The notes beneath the pieces are model-generated. The model searched no databases, was not told where the DNA came from, and saw only the letters and a list, made by a program, of their open reading frames with translations. A stretch of DNA of 64,000 nucleotides, taken from NCBI RefSeq assembly GCF_965208555.1, contig NZ_OZ242342.1, positions 124,001 to 188,000 on the forward strand, written 5' to 3'. A program made the translations under genes and the position numbers. Origin of the DNA: Poriferisodalis sp965208555 (lineage in GTDB: Bacteria > Actinomycetota > Acidimicrobiia > Acidimicrobiales > Poriferisodalaceae). Positions 17,140 to 25,371 of this stretch are shown one piece after another; within the stretch, counting starts at the first letter, position 1, and each line of letters starts with the position of its first letter.

Positions 17140-18216
17140 TCAAAACTCCTGGATTCCCAAGAGCTGGCGCATCCGTTCCAGGGGCCGCAGCCCTTGCTGG
17201 GAGAGCCAGTGCAGCAGGTCGATGAACACCCAGTTGTCGGCCAGCTTGTCGCCGTCGCGCCGGTACACGTCCACCACACGCATCTCGGCCGGCCCACTCG
17301 CCGGCAAACCTAGGTAGCCGCCTCGGGGGCGGTTGCTGACGTTCGCCCAGCCGAACCAGGCCGCGTAACGGCCCTCAGCTATGCGGGCGATATGGCCGTG
17401 GAACTCCTTGTCCCCCAGTCCGAAACGGAATGGGTAGGAGTGCTGCTGCTGGTAGCGCTCGATCGTGTACGACGATCCGATGCCATCGGGCCCGATCCAC
17501 AGCATGTCGGGGTGCCAGCAGCGAGCAAGCACCTCAGCGGGCATGCGATCGGTGCCCTGCTCGCGCGCTATCCGGTTCGCTTCGTCGAGATCGCTTGCCA
17601 TGCGCCATGCCAGTTCCAGGGTCCGGGCAGTCTCGGCGGGATCTTGCGCATCAAGCTGAACGCCGTCCGCAGTGCGGGGACCGAGATAGATGCCGGGCTG
17701 TCCAGTGGCTGGCGGCAACGGGTACTGGCCTGCTTGGCGCATGACAGCAATCAGGTCCAGGAACAGCGCTGACTCGGCAATCCGCTCGCCTTCCACCCGG
17801 CTGAACTCGACATAGCGAACTGGCGTCGCCCGGCGAGTCGGCGGGATGTCCAGCCACGGGGCGTCGAACAGTCCGAGGAAGTGCCCCATCGAGCACACCC
17901 AGGTCGACGCACCTCCGTCGGCGTCGTTGTCGCCGGCCAGAAAGACGTCCATGCGCCGTTGCAACGGTGCCATCGCTGCATGCAGGGGCGCCCAGAACAC
18001 GTCGACAACCGCACCTGCGCCGTGCTGCTCGTAGAAGGGGTGCATGCCCCGCCACAAGAAGTCCTCGGTCACGCACGCCGCCAGCGCGCCGGTGAGGTCA
18101 TCGCCAGCGTCGCCGGCCGGCAGGCGGGGGCTCGCCAGCACGCTGTCGAGATTGCGGTGATAGTCCAAGACCGTGGACTTCGCGCGCTGCAGGCGGCCAG
18201 AGACGTCGTCAGCCAT
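17140..18216 (-). CDS. Bidomain SnoaL-like/NTF2-fold protein (copy B)
   Basis: A 358-residue paralogue of the protein at 14893-15936. Shared landmarks are MGHFLGLFDAPWLDIPPT in the first half, and WHPDMLWIGPDGIG and DNWVFIDLLH in the second. Both halves look like NTF2-type alpha/beta cones. It begins three bases after the permease stop, inside the transporter operon, so it is almost certainly made together with the importer. Two paralogues in one operon suggest two subunits or two sequential reactions on the same substrate; this is inference. Confidence 0.72.
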   Translation of the reverse strand: MADDVSGRLQRAKSTVLDYHRNLDSVLASPRLPAGDAGDDLTGALAACVTEDFLWRGMHPFYEQHGAGAVVDVFWAPLHAAMAPLQRRMDVFLAGDNDADGGASTWVCSMGHFLGLFDAPWLDIPPTRRATPVRYVEFSRVEGERIAESALFLDLIAVMRQAGQYPLPPATGQPGIYLGPRTADGVQLDAQDPAETARTLELAWRMASDLDEANRIAREQGTDRMPAEVLARCWHPDMLWIGPDGIGSSYTIERYQQQHSYPFRFGLGDKEFHGHIARIAEGRYAAWFGWANVSNRPRGGYLGLPASGPAEMRVVDVYRRDGDKLADNWVFIDLLHWLSQQGLRPLERMRQLLGIQEF

Positions 18217-18219
18217 CGC

Positions 18220-19338
18220 TCAGCCCTTCACCGCCCCGGCACCGAGACCCTTGACCAAGTGCTTCTGGAACAGGATGATCACGATGACGATGGGCAGCGT
18301 GATCGACACGGCCGCCGCTGCCGCTTCGGTGATCGTCCGGCTGCTCTCGCCGCCGGTCAGCGAGACGATGGCCACCGGCAACGTCCATTCGGTGGGAGCA
18401 AGCACCCGCACGAAGAGGAACTCGTTGTAAGCCAGCAGCATCGTGAACAATCCGGTGGCGATGATGGCAGGCCACATCACCGGGATGATCACCTTGCGGA
18501 ATGCCTGCAGGCGAGTGGCGCCGTCCATCATTGCGGCCTCCTCGAGTTCCTTGGGCACGTCGAGGAAGAAGCTGCGGAACATCCAGATGGTGAACGGTTG
18601 GTTGACCGCGACCAGTGCGAGGACCAGCACGAGCCGGGTGTCGAGCAGTTGCAGTTGATCAATGAACGGGAAGTCGATCAAGGGGAAGTCGAACGTTCCC
18701 ACACCGCTCGACTCCAGCCAGTCGTCGATCCAGGTGGCGCCGAAGAAGTACGGCAGCACGAACGCGCTGCGGGGCAGTGCCCTGAATCCCAACGCCACGA
18801 TGAGGATCACGGCGCCTGATATCCCGCTGTAGCGGGCCAGTCCGTAGCCGGCCACCAGCCCGATGGACAGCGAGATCAGCATCGTGAGGATCGTGACCAC
18901 GATGCTGTTCACCAAGAAGTCGTACTCGTCGTTGGTCTCCCAGATCTTCGGGAAGCGCCACATAGCCACCAGCAGCACGACTCCGGCGCCGCAGTACCAG
19001 GGCCAGCCGCGCCGCATCCGCTTGCCGACGAGTCCGAGCACGGCGGCGATGAGTCCCGCGCCGGCGATGTAGGCGAAGACCCCCCACATGTTGATGTCGT
19101 CATCGCCCAGCCAGAACGCCCGGTACGCATTGGCCGTGGTCTCGTATCCCCACAGCACGGGTTCGCGGGCGAGCACGTCTCGGGTGAACTTGACCGATGT
19201 CTGCACGGTCCACAGGAACGGCAACACCGACCAGATGCACAGCACGCCCAGCGTGACGTGCAGCGGCACGCGCCGTGCGATGCGCCGGGGCGCGGTGCCG
19301 CGCATCTCCGGTGCGCTGCGGGTCAAGAGCGAGCGCAT
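18220..19338 (-). CDS. ABC transporter permease, carbohydrate (MalG) type, with extra membrane segment
   Basis: A 372-residue inner-membrane permease. The EAA loop that docks the ATPase reads ELEEAAMMDGAT. At 372 residues it is about 90 longer than a usual MalG protein (about 280). An insertion at about residues 85-130 adds two hydrophobic stretches (VFAYIAGAGLIAAVLGLVG and WYCGAGVVLLVAMW) between the first membrane helix and the core domain, and a second insertion near 215-245 is rich in Asp, Phe and Leu. It pairs with the permease 31 bases upstream. Confidence 0.88.
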   Translation of the reverse strand: MRSLLTRSAPEMRGTAPRRIARRVPLHVTLGVLCIWSVLPFLWTVQTSVKFTRDVLAREPVLWGYETTANAYRAFWLGDDDINMWGVFAYIAGAGLIAAVLGLVGKRMRRGWPWYCGAGVVLLVAMWRFPKIWETNDEYDFLVNSIVVTILTMLISLSIGLVAGYGLARYSGISGAVILIVALGFRALPRSAFVLPYFFGATWIDDWLESSGVGTFDFPLIDFPFIDQLQLLDTRLVLVLALVAVNQPFTIWMFRSFFLDVPKELEEAAMMDGATRLQAFRKVIIPVMWPAIIATGLFTMLLAYNEFLFVRVLAPTEWTLPVAIVSLTGGESSRTITEAAAAAVSITLPIVIVIILFQKHLVKGLGAGAVKG

Positions 19339-19369
19339 TTGGTCCGCTCCGAGCCGATTGCGAGCGCAC

Positions 19370-20236
19370 TCATGTGCGCTCCGAGATCTGGTCCTTGTAG
19401 GACCGGTACAGGAACGGGATGAGCACCACGAGAATGCCGATGACGGTCAGCACCGCCATCGCATTGCCTTTGCCCAGTCTTCCGATGTCAAAGGCCGTCG
19501 CGATGCGCACGTTGTACACCTGCAGTGTGTGCGCATCGGTAAAGCGATTCCCGGTCCACACGAAAACCTGGTCGTAGATCCGGTACATATCCATGACCGA
19601 GATCAAACCGACGAACAGCACCAGCGTCCGCAGGTGCGGCAGGATCACGTGCCACAGGTTGCGCCAGAAGCCTGCGCCGTCGATAGCCGCAGCTTCGAGA
19701 CGCTCACCGGGGAGGGTTTGCAGTCCGGCGAAGAACGTGATCATCGCGAAGGGCATGACCGCCCATACCGCCTGGATCACGATGAGATAGCGCACGTTGC
19801 CCGAGGTGATCTGGAACGGGTCGTCGAAGATCACCTGCCAGAGCCATGCGATCAGGCCGCCCCGGTCGAACAGGTCCTTGTACACCAGCGAACCGACGAC
19901 CGGGGTCACAATGAACGGGGTGAGCAGCGCAGCCATGTAGAAGCTGCGACCTCTAACCACCCGATCCAGCATGAGCGCTACGGCGAGCCCGAGCACCATT
20001 TGAATCGGCACCACGATGGCCACGAACAGCATCGTCCACCGGAATGCGGTCCAGAACTCGGGATCAGTCAGCAGGTCGGTGTAGTTCTGCAGCCCGATCC
20101 ACGTGGGGTTCTTCAGATCACGCAGCAGGAGGCGATGAAAGCCCAGCCAGACAGTGGTCGCCAGAGGCACCACCATGAGCAGCGCCATCACCGCGACGCT
20201 GGGAACGGTGAAGAACCAGAACGTCTTGCGTTCCAC
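19370..20236 (-). CDS. ABC transporter permease, carbohydrate (MalF) type
   Basis: A 288-residue permease with about six membrane helices and the EAA loop RLEAAAIDGAGFW that contacts the ATPase. It forms the channel with the MalG-type partner at 18220-19338. A long perfect hairpin lies between it and the upstream substrate-binding-protein gene, which probably lowers permease expression relative to the binding protein. Confidence 0.9.
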   Translation of the reverse strand: MERKTFWFFTVPSVAVMALLMVVPLATTVWLGFHRLLLRDLKNPTWIGLQNYTDLLTDPEFWTAFRWTMLFVAIVVPIQMVLGLAVALMLDRVVRGRSFYMAALLTPFIVTPVVGSLVYKDLFDRGGLIAWLWQVIFDDPFQITSGNVRYLIVIQAVWAVMPFAMITFFAGLQTLPGERLEAAAIDGAGFWRNLWHVILPHLRTLVLFVGLISVMDMYRIYDQVFVWTGNRFTDAHTLQVYNVRIATAFDIGRLGKGNAMAVLTVIGILVVLIPFLYRSYKDQISERT

Positions 20237-20333
20237 TCACGTCCCCCTTTGGCTCACTCCATCAATCTGGACCTGCGAGATGCGGTCCGAGACTGGCGTC
20301 CGGCGCTCCCCGCAATGTTCCCTGCTCCCGCTG

Positions 20334-20370
20334 CCCTGGGGCGACACCGCAATGCGGTGCCGCCCCAGGG
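20334..20370 (-). terminator. Long hairpin downstream of the substrate-binding-protein gene
   Basis: CCCTGGGGCG (20334-20343) pairs with CGCCCCAGGG (20361-20370), and CACCGC pairs with GCGGTG around an AAT loop. This gives a 16-pair stem with one mismatch. It lies 32 bases after the binding-protein stop, and no T-run follows on the minus strand. It is more likely a partial terminator or mRNA-stabilising element separating highly expressed binding protein from the permeases than a full terminator. Confidence 0.7.
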
Positions 20371-20402
20371 TGCACGGGGAGGGAACCTGCTGAGCCGCTC
20401 GT

Positions 20403-21911
20403 TTAGTTGAGCAGCCCCTGATCACCGGCTTCGGCGAGGTAGGCGGCTTCAGCTGCGGCAAGGGCCTCTTCGACCGGCGTGCCGTCGAGAATGGTGATCA
20501 GCGCCTCACCCAGCTTCGCCCTGGCGATGCCCGCTGCGGGATGGGTGAGGTCGGCGCCACGGCCGTTCACCAAGCTTGCCTGCGCGGCGGCGGCATCACG
20601 CGGGCCATTGGGATGGCTCACGCCGTTGCGGGTGACCAGGCCGAATTCGGCTGCAGCCTGCATGCTCTCCAGGTCAGTCGCCGCGAGCATTGCGAGGAAG
20701 ATCGCCTCGACCTTGTCGGCAGGCGTGCCGACGGGAATACCCCAGCCGTCGATGTAGGCGGGGGCAGCCAGGATGCCGCTGCCGGTGCCCAGCGCCGGAG
20801 CGAACTCGATCTCGCCCACGACGATGGAGGCCTCGGGATCGTCCATGCCGGCTGCACGCGACGCCCACGTATGGCCCAAGATCGCCTCTCGGGTCTGGAA
20901 GGCGGCTTGCACGTCGTCGGTGCTGTAGGAGCTGGCAATGCCCGGCGCGCACTCGTCGACCATCCGCTTGAGGGTCGTGGCCGCTGCAACACCCTCAGGG
21001 CTGTTGAAGTTCGGCGCGCCCGTCTGCGGATTGATCGGCGTGACGCCCATCGAGCCGAGCACGGAGTCGAATTCGATCTGCCAGGCCCAGCCGGCCGACA
21101 GCATGTACAGGAAGCCGATGTCGTAACCCGAATCGATGATTGCCCGGCACGTCTGGAACGCCTCGTCGAAGGTCGTCGGCACTGACAGGCCGAGTTCCTC
21201 CATCGCCGGCTTGTTGTAGAAGACGTGCATGGTGTTCGACACCATCGGCACGGCGTAGATCTGGCCGTCGATCGAGGCCATCGCCCAGAAGGCTTCGTCG
21301 ATCTCGTCGAGATCGAATTGATCGCTGTACTTGGCCACCAGGTCGTTGAGCGGCATCAGGAAGCCCTGATTGGCCAGCTCGCCGATGAACGCATTCGAGC
21401 CCTGGTACAGCTCGAATGTGGGCGATCCGGTTGCCGCGTCCTGGGTCATGGCACTGCGAGCCTCGACGCTGTCAAGGAACTGAAGGTTGAAGCGGTAGTT
21501 GCCCTCCTCGCAGTCCTCCAGCTCTTCGGCGTACTGCGTGATGATCGGGAACTCCCAGCCGATCGCGTCGATCTCGATGACTTCGGACGGATTCGGGATC
21601 GGACACTCGTCCGAGATGAGCTCCGCTTCCATCATGTCGTCTTCCATGGCGTCGTCGTCCATGGCGTCATCGGCAGCGTCGTCCATGTCGTCTTCGTCGT
21701 GGTCGTGACCGTCGTCTTCATCGTGGTCGTGGCCATCGTCTTCGTCATGGTCGTCGTCGTCGGCGCCAGAGTCCGCCGCAGTTGCGGCTGTCTGCGACGC
21801 GCCGCTGTCGGCGTCGTCATCGCCGTCGTCGCTGCTGCAAGCCGCAGCCAGCAGCACGAACGCGAGAAGGACGGCGATCAGGCGCCAAGCCTTCCCTGTG
21901 GTGGTCATCAT
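20403..21911 (-). CDS. Extracellular sugar-type solute-binding lipoprotein with His/Asp-rich linker
   Basis: A 502-residue binding protein. The signal peptide ends in the lipobox LAAAC (Cys25). A highly acidic linker (about 26-97) contains repeated HDHDEDDG units, then the family 1 solute-binding domain (about 103-502), recognisable by segments such as YAVPMVSNTMHVFYNKPAM. ATG 21911 is preceded by GGGAGGG at a good distance. It captures the substrate for the MalF/MalG/MalK-type transporter downstream. The metal-binding look of the linker is unusual for sugar binders. The ligand is unknown and need not be a sugar. Confidence 0.9.
   Translation of the reverse strand: MMTTTGKAWRLIAVLLAFVLLAAACSSDDGDDDADSGASQTAATAADSGADDDDHDEDDGHDHDEDDGHDHDEDDMDDAADDAMDDDAMEDDMMEAELISDECPIPNPSEVIEIDAIGWEFPIITQYAEELEDCEEGNYRFNLQFLDSVEARSAMTQDAATGSPTFELYQGSNAFIGELANQGFLMPLNDLVAKYSDQFDLDEIDEAFWAMASIDGQIYAVPMVSNTMHVFYNKPAMEELGLSVPTTFDEAFQTCRAIIDSGYDIGFLYMLSAGWAWQIEFDSVLGSMGVTPINPQTGAPNFNSPEGVAAATTLKRMVDECAPGIASSYSTDDVQAAFQTREAILGHTWASRAAGMDDPEASIVVGEIEFAPALGTGSGILAAPAYIDGWGIPVGTPADKVEAIFLAMLAATDLESMQAAAEFGLVTRNGVSHPNGPRDAAAAQASLVNGRGADLTHPAAGIARAKLGEALITILDGTPVEEALAAAEAAYLAEAGDQGLLN
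21688..21759. repeat. Tandem 24-base repeat coding for HDHDEDDG units
   Basis: Three adjoining 24-base units (21688-21711, 21712-21735, 21736-21759), the third degenerate, lie within the binding-protein gene and encode eight-residue His/Asp/Glu repeats. Such in-frame repeats can change copy number by slippage without frameshifting. Confidence 0.75.
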
Positions 21912-21954
21912 GAGGTTCCCTCCCGGGTGATACATGCGAACGAGAACCGGAGGC

Positions 21955-23085
21955 TCATTTCCCGGTTCCCAACAACTCGAGCGGCGCGACGTAGCCGGCC
22001 GCATCGAGACCGAAGCCCGCATCGGCGGCGCGTTCCAGCGTCTCAGCGGGCCATTCGACCCTGCTGGGGCTGTCGCTGCCGGTGACGATCACTGCGCGTG
22101 CGGACGTCGTACCGACGTTGCGCAGATCCCGCCATGCCGATGCGGGGATGGATGCAACTGAGCCCATGACGGGCTGTGTGGAGACCTCGTGCGCCGGCTC
22201 ATTGAGCGCAACTTCCCAGTCACCCTCGATGAACAGCACGACCTGGCTGTCACCGTGACGATGGAGGCCGGTCGATGTTCCTGAGGCTGCCCGGAGCCAT
22301 TCGAGCGCAAAGCCGTGAGGCGTGCCGACCGGCGGCCGGCTGCGCCGATCCTGTGTGAGTCCGTGCCCGATGACCGGCGCGAGCTCCACGTGGTGCTCAG
22401 GGCCGAGCACGGTCGACAGCAGGGCCGCCTGCGACCAGCGAAGCCGGTCTGGTGGCACAAGACGCTCGCTCAGCTCGGACTGGTTGTAGCTGTCGATGCT
22501 TGCGAGCTGGCCGTCGCTGAGCGGTTCGAGCACCTCCGTGGGAACCTCACCGTTACGCGCATCCACGAGCGAGTTGTCACGCCCGAGATACATGCCAGTC
22601 GCCGCTGCCTCGCGCAGCACGTCCGGCTCCCAGATGATGCCGCCAGTGTCGTCGCCGCCTAGGGCCACAAAGAGGAACCCGTCATCGGGACCGGTGTTCT
22701 CAAATCCACGGAACACCCACGTCGGCGCCGAGAAGATGTCATCGGCCGCCAGATGGACAGCATGCTCCCGGCTCCGGCCGATGTCGATCCGCCAGTTCCC
22801 CCGTGTGCAGATGAACACCTCGGGGGTGTAGTGCAAGTGGGCGTTGTTGTAGACGCCGTGGGGCATCGTGGCTGCGCCCACGTTGAAGCCGTGCGGCTCG
22901 GCGATGCTGATGTGCTGGTCGGCGTTCTGAGAGACGCCGGGGCCTACGAACGAATAGCTGGCCTTGCCCTTCGAGCGCTCGATGCGAACATCGACGAAGG
23001 CCTCGGTATCAGCCACGAAATCCTCCGGCTCGATGACGCGTGCGGCCAGTTCGGCTTCGCTGACCGGCAATGCGGGCACGGTCAT
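21955..23085 (-). CDS. Bicupin protein
   Basis: A 376-residue protein with two cupin barrels. The first has NNAHLHYTPEVFICTRGNWR (His, His, Glu metal ligands, residues about 80-100). The second has TGLHRHGDSQVVLFIEGDW (about 260-280). Architecture resembles gentisate/hydroxynaphthoate dioxygenases and bicupin isomerases. It sits between the LacI regulator (four-base overlap) and the binding protein, so it probably acts on the imported compound. Both metal sites look intact. The reaction is not assignable. Confidence 0.78.
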   Translation of the reverse strand: MTVPALPVSEAELAARVIEPEDFVADTEAFVDVRIERSKGKASYSFVGPGVSQNADQHISIAEPHGFNVGAATMPHGVYNNAHLHYTPEVFICTRGNWRIDIGRSREHAVHLAADDIFSAPTWVFRGFENTGPDDGFLFVALGGDDTGGIIWEPDVLREAAATGMYLGRDNSLVDARNGEVPTEVLEPLSDGQLASIDSYNQSELSERLVPPDRLRWSQAALLSTVLGPEHHVELAPVIGHGLTQDRRSRPPVGTPHGFALEWLRAASGTSTGLHRHGDSQVVLFIEGDWEVALNEPAHEVSTQPVMGSVASIPASAWRDLRNVGTTSARAVIVTGSDSPSRVEWPAETLERAADAGFGLDAAGYVAPLELLGTGK

Positions 23086-24101
23086 CGTTCGCTGCGCTTC
23101 GTGGTTCGGCCGATGCGGAGGTGGCCGTCGACGACGACGTCTGTCGGCCGCGACACCGACGTCATGTCGACCAGCAGTTCGGCGGCGTGCTGTGCGAGCA
23201 GGTCAGTCGGCTGGACGAGCGTCGTCAGGTCGATACCGGCCCAGGAGGCCTGCGGCAGGCCATCGAAACCGGTGACGGCCATGTCGTCGGGTATCCGGAC
23301 TCCCCGCGATTCCAGTCCGTCGATGACGCCGAATGCGACCTCGTCGCTGCCGACCATCACAGCGTCGGGAGCGAGCCGGGCGATTCGCTCGGCGCAGCGA
23401 TAGCCCGCGTCGTAGCTGAACGCGCCCGCTTCGATGTACGGCAAGGCCACTCCGTGATCGCCCATCTCCTTGGCCGCTCCCCGATACCGGGCTTGATCCG
23501 TGGAGATTGACGACACGCCGCCGACGAAGACGGCTGTCCGGCAACCCTGATCGACGAGGTGGGACGCCAACAAGCGGCAACCGGCTTCATTGTCGACAGA
23601 CACCGACGACACCAGCCCCGATGCCGCCGGCTGGTTGAAGGCCACCGTGGGGCTCGACTGGCGACGCATGGTGCTGAGCTGGTCAGGTCGGATGCTGGCC
23701 GAGGCGAGCATCAGCCCGCTCACCCGGTACTGGCGAACGATGTCGAGCACGTCGTCGACCTCGCCTGGGTCGGTGAAGCTGAACAGCAGGAGCTGACGTC
23801 CGCGCACCGCGAGCTCGCGGGTGACTGCCGACAGGACGTTCTGCCAGTACTCGCCGTATGCCGGCACCACGGCACCCACCACGTTGCTCTGCTGTGACTT
23901 GAGGCTGCGGGCGAACGCGTTGGGTGCGTAGCCGAGTCGTTCTGCCGCTGCGCTGACCCGCTCTCGAGTCCGTTCTGAGACCAGGTGCGGAGCCGAGAAT
24001 GTTCGCGCCACCGTGGCTTGCGACACGCCCGCTTCGATGGCGACATCGGTGGAGGTAGCGGGACGCGCCCCGCCGCCAGGAAGCTCTGTCCCCCCCGCCA
24101 T
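23082..24101 (-). CDS. LacI-family transcriptional regulator
   Basis: A 339-residue repressor. The N-terminal helix-turn-helix reads STDVAIEAGVSQATVARTFS, followed by the hinge helix NAFARSLKS and a periplasmic-binding-protein-like effector domain (about 70-335, including VDNEAGCRLLASHLVDQG and the late AVTGFDGLP segment). It heads the operon of bicupin, binding protein, permeases, SnoaL-like proteins and ATPase. A perfect 16-base palindrome lies in its own promoter, so autoregulation is likely. The predicted transcription start coincides with the ATG, which suggests a leaderless message. The effector is probably the transported compound or a breakdown product. Confidence 0.92.
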   Translation of the reverse strand: MAGGTELPGGGARPATSTDVAIEAGVSQATVARTFSAPHLVSERTRERVSAAAERLGYAPNAFARSLKSQQSNVVGAVVPAYGEYWQNVLSAVTRELAVRGRQLLLFSFTDPGEVDDVLDIVRQYRVSGLMLASASIRPDQLSTMRRQSSPTVAFNQPAASGLVSSVSVDNEAGCRLLASHLVDQGCRTAVFVGGVSSISTDQARYRGAAKEMGDHGVALPYIEAGAFSYDAGYRCAERIARLAPDAVMVGSDEVAFGVIDGLESRGVRIPDDMAVTGFDGLPQASWAGIDLTTLVQPTDLLAQHAAELLVDMTSVSRPTDVVVDGHLRIGRTTKRSER

Positions 24102-24108
24102 GCGGCGA

Positions 24109-24137
24109 ATCCTATGAATACGTATTCATTGCGTCAA
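24109..24137 (-). promoter_or_regulatory. LacI-operon promoter with operator in the spacer
   Basis: On the minus strand: -35 TTGACG (24137-24132), 17-base spacer, -10 TAGGAT (24114-24109), then seven bases to the LacI ATG. The spacer holds the perfect palindrome ATGAATACGTATTCAT (24114-24129) with the central CG typical of LacI-family operators. Repressor binding there would block RNA polymerase directly. Confidence 0.78.
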
Positions 24138-24185
24138 CCGACGCCGGTCGCAATGCCCTGACCTGCACATTCAGACAGGCAGCGC

Positions 24186-25160
24186 TCAACCGGTGTGCAG
24201 AAGTACCTGTTTCCACACAGCCGTGTCGTCGAGCAGCACCCATTCGCGCAGGACGCCGTCAGGGCCGAATTCGCAATGGCTGATGCCCATGACGTGCACG
24301 TCGGCGCCGCTGGGGGCACCGTAGCGGCCTTCCCCGTCGTGAATTCCATCGAGGGACCAGCGGAGGGCCGCACGTGGCGGGCGCCCGGGATCGCGACGGC
24401 CGACTTGGTGATGAATTGTGAAGCACGCCGACGGGAATGACGAGGCGAGGCCGAGCCAGAAATTGTCGGCGCCTCTCCATCCATGATCTGTGACGCCGCT
24501 CGGCAATTCGAGGTGAGCAGCGCGGTCGTATTCGGTGCGGATGGCGGACAAGTCCCCCACCATGATCTGGCGGAGCAGCTCGGCATAGCGGATGCCCTCG
24601 GGGTCATCGTTGCCCGTTCCGCGGTAGCGGCCAGCCACGTCGCGTGCAGGCGAGAACGGCTGAGCGGACTGACCGGGGCCGCCCTCCGCCTCGATTTGAC
24701 CGGCGGCATGACTCTTTGGATCGACGCCCAGCAAGCGCACGATGGCGCCTTGATCTCGGATCAGCCATTCGTCGTAGATCTGGCCATCTCGAGCCGCGCA
24801 ATCAGCGATGATCCGGTATTGCAGCCTGGTTCCGGTGGCCGAGCCATAGACCCCGTCGCCGAGATGAGTGGCGGTTGAGAGAATCCGATGAGACGACAGG
24901 AAGCCGCCGTCGTCATCGGCGCACCAGATGACGTCCTCGCCGAGCAGTTCGCGGTCGGGGAACTCCGCGAGCGTCGCCAGCGTCGCGGCGATGACCGACT
25001 GGTTGCCCACGACGACGCCCGCTGGCGACCGGACGACGACATCGGGGGCGTAGAAGCGATTGAGGGTATGCACGCCTCGCCGTTCCCAGATGGTCTCGGT
25101 GACGCCCAAGATGAAGTCGCGCGGATCACGGAATTCCTCGTCGAAGCCATCCATGCTCAT
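24186..25160 (-). CDS. Bidomain SnoaL-like/NTF2-fold protein (copy C)
   Basis: A 324-residue protein of two NTF2-like halves. Landmarks are FYAPDVVVRSPAGVVVGNQS in the first half, and ELPSGVTDHGWRGADNFW and REWVLLDDTAVWKQVLLH at the end. It is more distant from copies A and B than they are from each other, but has the same length class and ending. I start at ATG 25160, with AAGGGG about nine bases upstream, rather than further upstream at 25316. Its promoter contains a second LacI operator-like site, tying it to the neighbouring operon. Confidence 0.68.
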   Translation of the reverse strand: MSMDGFDEEFRDPRDFILGVTETIWERRGVHTLNRFYAPDVVVRSPAGVVVGNQSVIAATLATLAEFPDRELLGEDVIWCADDDGGFLSSHRILSTATHLGDGVYGSATGTRLQYRIIADCAARDGQIYDEWLIRDQGAIVRLLGVDPKSHAAGQIEAEGGPGQSAQPFSPARDVAGRYRGTGNDDPEGIRYAELLRQIMVGDLSAIRTEYDRAAHLELPSGVTDHGWRGADNFWLGLASSFPSACFTIHHQVGRRDPGRPPRAALRWSLDGIHDGEGRYGAPSGADVHVMGISHCEFGPDGVLREWVLLDDTAVWKQVLLHTG

Positions 25161-25220
25161 CTCGCGACCCCTTGCTTCGCTGGCACAGTCCCGCACAGGA
25201 GAGCTCGTGCCTGATGCGGT

Positions 25221-25249
25221 ATTGCATACGTAACCATTGCGAGTGTCAT
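25221..25249 (-). promoter_or_regulatory. Promoter with second LacI operator-like site
   Basis: On the minus strand: -35 ATGACA (25249-25244), 17-base spacer, -10 TGCAAT (25226-25221). The plus-strand sequence TTGCATACGTAACCAT (25222-25237) matches the perfect LacI operator in 12 of 16 positions, including the central ATACGTA, and again lies in the spacer/-10. It drives the SnoaL-like gene starting at 25160 and also lies about 135 bases upstream of the divergent alcohol dehydrogenase. Confidence 0.6.
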
Positions 25250-25371
25250 ACGGCAACTCCGGATTCGATGCACCGATCCTTGCTGGTCCGGCGACGTTGC
25301 TCACGGATTGGTGCAATAGCGTGATGACGGGTTCGCGGCAGGCCGCGTGACCGCATCACGGGAGTGCACGC

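Noticed and set aside
21688..21759. Possible CRISPR-like repeats
   Set aside because: The 24-base units are directly adjoining without spacers and encode in-frame His/Asp repeats in a lipoprotein.
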